Source of the DNA: Candidatus Rifleibacteriota bacterium
GTDB lineage: Bacteria; Muiribacteriota; Ozemobacteria; Ozemobacterales; Ozemobacteraceae
DNA: 64,000 nucleotides
Reading direction: 5' to 3'
Assembly (NCBI GenBank): GCA_905236675.1
Contig: CAJOND010000001.1
Coordinates: 124,001 to 188,000, forward strand
The translations under genes were made by a program, and so were the position numbers. The stretch's first letter is position 1, and each line of letters starts with the position of its first letter. Shown here piece after piece: positions 60,803 through 64,000 of the stretch. The notes beneath the pieces were generated by a model. The model was not told where the DNA came from, ran no database searches, and was given only the letters and a program-made list of their open reading frames with translations.

Positions 60803-63800
60803 TTGCTTATCAACCCCATTGAACAGATTATTTGAGTTAACTTTTTATGATGAGTCTGCTCTGTTTCAAAAATGCAGAGCTTACCATCATTTCTCAGTGA
60901 AACAAGTAAATCAGCCAAATCCTGGTCTGAAATTCCTGATTTTAATTGCTTGGAAATAACATCTTTAGCGTATTCGCGAAGAGGGTTCTTATAAATGTCA
61001 TCTAAGGCCTTTTTGTGCTCTTGAGTTACAAATAGTGTTCCTTCGTTTTCTTCGATGAAACGCAATACTTTCATATAAGTCTGGTATTTAATTCCTGTCT
61101 TTCTTCCTAAACTTCCACCTGTAGAAGACTCTTCTTGTGAGGCAACTTTTACTGCTTCTTTAACGAGTTCATGATGTCTTCTAAATCGAGGTAAAGTTGG
61201 CTCTTCTGGGTCACATTCAGCAGTTTTCAAAATAGTAAACTGAGACTGTGTTATAATTTTCCCTTTAGTATCAAGTTGAGTTAAAACATCGTTGTTTTGT
61301 GGAGTTTTAGTGTAGACGATCACACTTTCACTAATGTTTTGTGGTGCTTTTTTGCTTGAAAAGACCACGTTAGGCATATTGGGAATTATTTGTTTCAGCT
61401 CTGGCTGTTTGTCGATTGCATTTTTCCAAATCTGATAAGCATAAGAAGAAAGGTCTACATCTTCTTCGCTGTCTTGCTCATCTAAAATTCCTGATTTTTC
61501 GTTGTAAAGGTCTTCGATGTTTACAGGGTCTCCATCAAAGAAAACTTCATCGGAACCGACTACTTCAGCATTTTCTTTAATTCTGTGTTTAAGCTTATCT
61601 CTAAGCTTGATAATCTTTTCTACTCCGTCTTCAGGCAAAAAGGAATAACAGAATATTTGACTTGAAGCCTGACCAAGACGGTCAACACGACCTGCTCTTT
61701 GAATTAATCGAATAATCGCCCAAGGGAGGTCGAAATTCACGATTATATGAGCATCTTGAAGATTCTGACCTTCGCTTAAAACGTCTGTTGAAACCAAAAC
61801 TCTTATTTGTTCGCTATTTGCGATATAAAAATCATTACTGATAGGACTGAATCTTTTGGCTAAGTCTGTAATATTTGTATTTTCACCTGTTGCTTTAGCT
61901 ACTTTATCAACACCACGTCTTTTTAATTCGCCAGTTATATAATCTGCTGTATCAGCAAACTGAGTGAATATAAGCACTTTTTCATCGGGGTGCTGTTCCT
62001 TTAAAAGTTTTTCTAGAGCAGATAACTTACGATCATTTTGAGAATCCCATTGAGGAACAAGAGAAGCAACTTTTAATAGTGCTTCATTATCTTCTTTAAG
62101 CTCTTTTATTAATTTTTTAACTTCGAAAAAGCTAGTAGAAAGCCATCTGAATTTGTCACTTGAATCACTAGAAAAAGAGTCATAATATTTTTTAGCAACC
62201 TTCTTATAATCATTTTCCGTAAATAAATTAGAATCTTTTTCCTCTTTTGTTTTTTCTTCTAAAAAAATAGTTAAATCTTCTTCATCAGAATCTTTATACA
62301 TATCTACTTCAACAGTTTTACCACCGATAGGAAGCAACAAATCATTTTCCAATGCATAAAGATATATATAGTTTTTTAGAATTAAGCGGTGAAGTGATAG
62401 AATAAAAGCCTGTCCACAGCTTTCTAAACGCTTATAAAGATTGGTTCTGCAAAAGCCTTTTATTCTATGCCCAGCTCTAGATAGGTCTTCAAGTATCTTT
62501 TCAATTATTTCACGTTCTTTTTTGTCTTTAATAGCTGTTATTTGCTTTTTTAGGCTTTCTTCTTCTTTGAGATAAGAACCTAGAGAATATCTTGAAAGAT
62601 TCAAACCATCGATTAAGTCAATTGTTTGGCTATCATAAAGAATCGCATACAGGTCCTTTTTGTCATTTGCGTTCATAGCAAAAGTAACTTTTTTAGGCAG
62701 TCTTTCGGGGAAATATGAACGCTCACCGTTTTCAAAAACTACATATCTTCGACTGTTGATAGGGTCTATCTGAGAATAATTCTTTTTGATAAAACTTCTT
62801 GTACGGCGTATTAGAAAGTTTTTCATCAATTCACGCCAATCATCAGGATTATCGCTTTTTTCAAAAGCTTTGATACTATGTAGTGGAATATCTGTATGTC
62901 TAGCTTGAAATCTGACTACACCACCCAATTGAGCTATATATTTTTCGGGGCTTATTCCTAAGTCATAATCTTCTTTGATAAAGAGTTTTAGCTGATTAGC
63001 AAGGTCTAAATAAGATTTATTATAGGGAGTTGCAGAAAGCAATATTACTTTGCTTTCATTGATTTCAAGATAATCTTTTAATGCTTTATAACTGCGATTT
63101 TCACTGTTTCTAAAATTATGACTTTCATCAATAATTACGAGTTTATAACGTTTTAAACTTGGAAGTTCTTTAACCAACATTGAATGGGGAATAATTTTTG
63201 CATGTAAACCATATTCTTCTCGGTATGTTTCCCACATCTGAACAAGATTTACAGGAGGAAGAATTAAAGTGTTATAACTGTATTCATCTTCTAAAAGCTT
63301 GGCTATAGCAGTTGCTGTAATAGTTTTTCCCAGACCTACTACATCGCCTATGATTAAACCGCCATGTTTTTCAAGATTGTGGGCGCCTATCTGGACTGCT
63401 TTTTGCTGAAAATCTAGTAATTTTGTTTTAAAAATATCAGAGGGTTTGAAAGAATTAATTCCGATTATGGCATCTTGAGATAGATGATAAGCCATTTTCA
63501 AATATATATGGTACGGCTTAATAGATTCTTCTCTAGCCCAGGATTCTTCTAAAATTTCTATTATTTCTTTTGTAAAATCGATGCAAAGCCTGTCGTTCCA
63601 ACGTTCTTCAAACCATTTAGAAAGTTTTTTTGCTGCATCCTGTTCTAAAACATCTACGTTAAGTTCTCCCTGACGCTTTAAACCTGCTAATGTAAAATTA
63701 CTGCTTCCCAAAAGAGCTGTTGTCGCAGTAATTTTGTTTGAAGAATAAGATAAATAAAGTTTTGCATGTAAAAGATGTTTTAAAAAAAGCTTTACTACAA

Positions 63801-64000
63801 CTTTTCCTTCTTTTAACTGTTGAAGGAGTTTTTTTATTGTATTTTCATCGTTATTTGTAGGAGAACCGATTGTGAGTTGCTCTTTTAATTCTTCTTTAAT
63901 CTGTTTGCGTAATTCTTCAATTTGTTTATGGTCAGGTATTTCTTCTTCATTACCAGAATAGTTGTCAGCTATTATTTCTGTGGGAGTTTTATACATTCCC
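60799..64000 (-). CDS. PLD-family nuclease domain plus SNF2 helicase, partial at right edge
   Basis: It runs off the right edge. From the first ATG at 63996 it has 1065 residues, but the codon before it keeps the frame open, and family proteins usually begin with a longer PLD domain. So the N-terminus is probably missing. The visible part has the PLD HxK motif HAKLYLSYSSNK with GSSNFTLAG (about 78-110). The SNF2 core is GDVVGLGKT (about 220), DESHNFRN (about 289), LLSATPYNKS, and the C-terminal helicase FTQFADTADYI, VSTDVLSEGQNLQ and QRAGRVDRLGQ. It overlaps the methyltransferase by 4 bases. Together they look like a defence system. Confidence 0.88.
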   Translation of the reverse strand, partial: GMYKTPTEIIADNYSGNEEEIPDHKQIEELRKQIKEELKEQLTIGSPTNNDENTIKKLLQQLKEGKVVVKLFLKHLLHAKLYLSYSSNKITATTALLGSSNFTLAGLKRQGELNVDVLEQDAAKKLSKWFEERWNDRLCIDFTKEIIEILEESWAREESIKPYHIYLKMAYHLSQDAIIGINSFKPSDIFKTKLLDFQQKAVQIGAHNLEKHGGLIIGDVVGLGKTITATAIAKLLEDEYSYNTLILPPVNLVQMWETYREEYGLHAKIIPHSMLVKELPSLKRYKLVIIDESHNFRNSENRSYKALKDYLEINESKVILLSATPYNKSYLDLANQLKLFIKEDYDLGISPEKYIAQLGGVVRFQARHTDIPLHSIKAFEKSDNPDDWRELMKNFLIRRTRSFIKKNYSQIDPINSRRYVVFENGERSYFPERLPKKVTFAMNANDKKDLYAILYDSQTIDLIDGLNLSRYSLGSYLKEEESLKKQITAIKDKKEREIIEKILEDLSRAGHRIKGFCRTNLYKRLESCGQAFILSLHRLILKNYIYLYALENDLLLPIGGKTVEVDMYKDSDEEDLTIFLEEKTKEEKDSNLFTENDYKKVAKKYYDSFSSDSSDKFRWLSTSFFEVKKLIKELKEDNEALLKVASLVPQWDSQNDRKLSALEKLLKEQHPDEKVLIFTQFADTADYITGELKRRGVDKVAKATGENTNITDLAKRFSPISNDFYIANSEQIRVLVSTDVLSEGQNLQDAHIIVNFDLPWAIIRLIQRAGRVDRLGQASSQIFCYSFLPEDGVEKIIKLRDKLKHRIKENAEVVGSDEVFFDGDPVNIEDLYNEKSGILDEQDSEEDVDLSSYAYQIWKNAIDKQPELKQIIPNMPNVVFSSKKAPQNISESVIVYTKTPQNNDVLTQLDTKGKIITQSQFTILKTAECDPEEPTLPRFRRHHELVKEAVKVASQEESSTGGSLGRKTGIKYQTYMKVLRFIEENEGTLFVTQEHKKALDDIYKNPLREYAKDVISKQLKSGISDQDLADLLVSLRNDGKLCIFETEQTHHKKLTQIICSMGLISK

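Noticed and set aside
57572-63996. Calling the module DISARM, BREX or classical Type I restriction
   Set aside because: No DUF1998, PglZ, BrxC/L, HsdR-type or HsdS gene is visible. The available motifs support only a methyltransferase with a PLD-SNF2 partner.

Overview
This is about 64 kb of AT-rich chromosome (roughly one third G+C by eye) from a Gram-negative, gut- or sediment-type bacterium. The evidence for two membranes is an ExbB/ExbD/TonB set, a heptose epimerase for LPS core, an O-antigen flippase with a deoxysugar pathway, prepilin-like proteins and many signal peptides. Start sites mostly carry AGGAG-type ribosome binding sites, and many promoters are close to TTGACA-N17-TATAAT. I cannot fix the phylum from sequence alone. 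No transposase, CRISPR array, rRNA or integrase was seen. One tRNA gene is present.

Layout. 1-3.5 kb: four minus-strand genes for small exported proteins that fall into two paralogous families. 3.7-4.2 kb: the remains of a formylglycine-generating-enzyme-like gene. 4.4-12.9 kb: a chaperone block, groES-groEL, a second groES-groEL, then grpE-dnaK-dnaJ, with a near-perfect sigma-54 type promoter before the first groES. 13-16 kb: an apparently permuted solute-binding lipoprotein and nifU-nifS. 16-24 kb: exported proteins, an M23 peptidase, shikimate kinase, MazG, ExbB-ExbD-TonB, a DUF456 membrane protein, a short TPR protein and an overlooked 41-codon gene. 24-31.5 kb: a TPR protein, two exported proteins and three pilin-like proteins, probably a surface or secretion apparatus. 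31.5-34.4 kb: a minus-strand group with a TPR protein, a YraQ-type permease in two halves and a thioredoxin-like protein. 34.5-47.2 kb: envelope polysaccharide genes (hldD, a GLUG-repeat protein, wzx, a GT10 transferase, gmd, a ColD-type dehydratase, fcl/colC, manC, manA). Together they predict GDP-colitose and/or GDP-fucose. 47-55.7 kb: a Ste24-type protease, RecD2, a large exported protein and an exported isoamylase-type debranching enzyme. 55.8-64 kb: tRNA-Val, a DUF4143-type ATPase and a two-gene methyltransferase plus PLD-SNF2 helicase module that looks like restriction or phage defence and runs off the right edge.

The most unusual features lie between the genes. Degenerate tandem repeats with a seven-base period, purine-rich on the coding strand, begin at or just after the stop codons of at least eight genes. 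Pyrimidine-rich heptads lie upstream of others. Two families of palindromic elements sit among them. A 21-codon hydrophobic ORF with a strong ribosome binding site and an opposing antisense promoter, inside the polysaccharide locus, is a candidate type I toxin-antitoxin unit. Four genes (FGE-like, pilin-like, permease, hldD) are each broken by a shift that one extra base in a short run would repair. That points either to sequencing or assembly error or to real decay.
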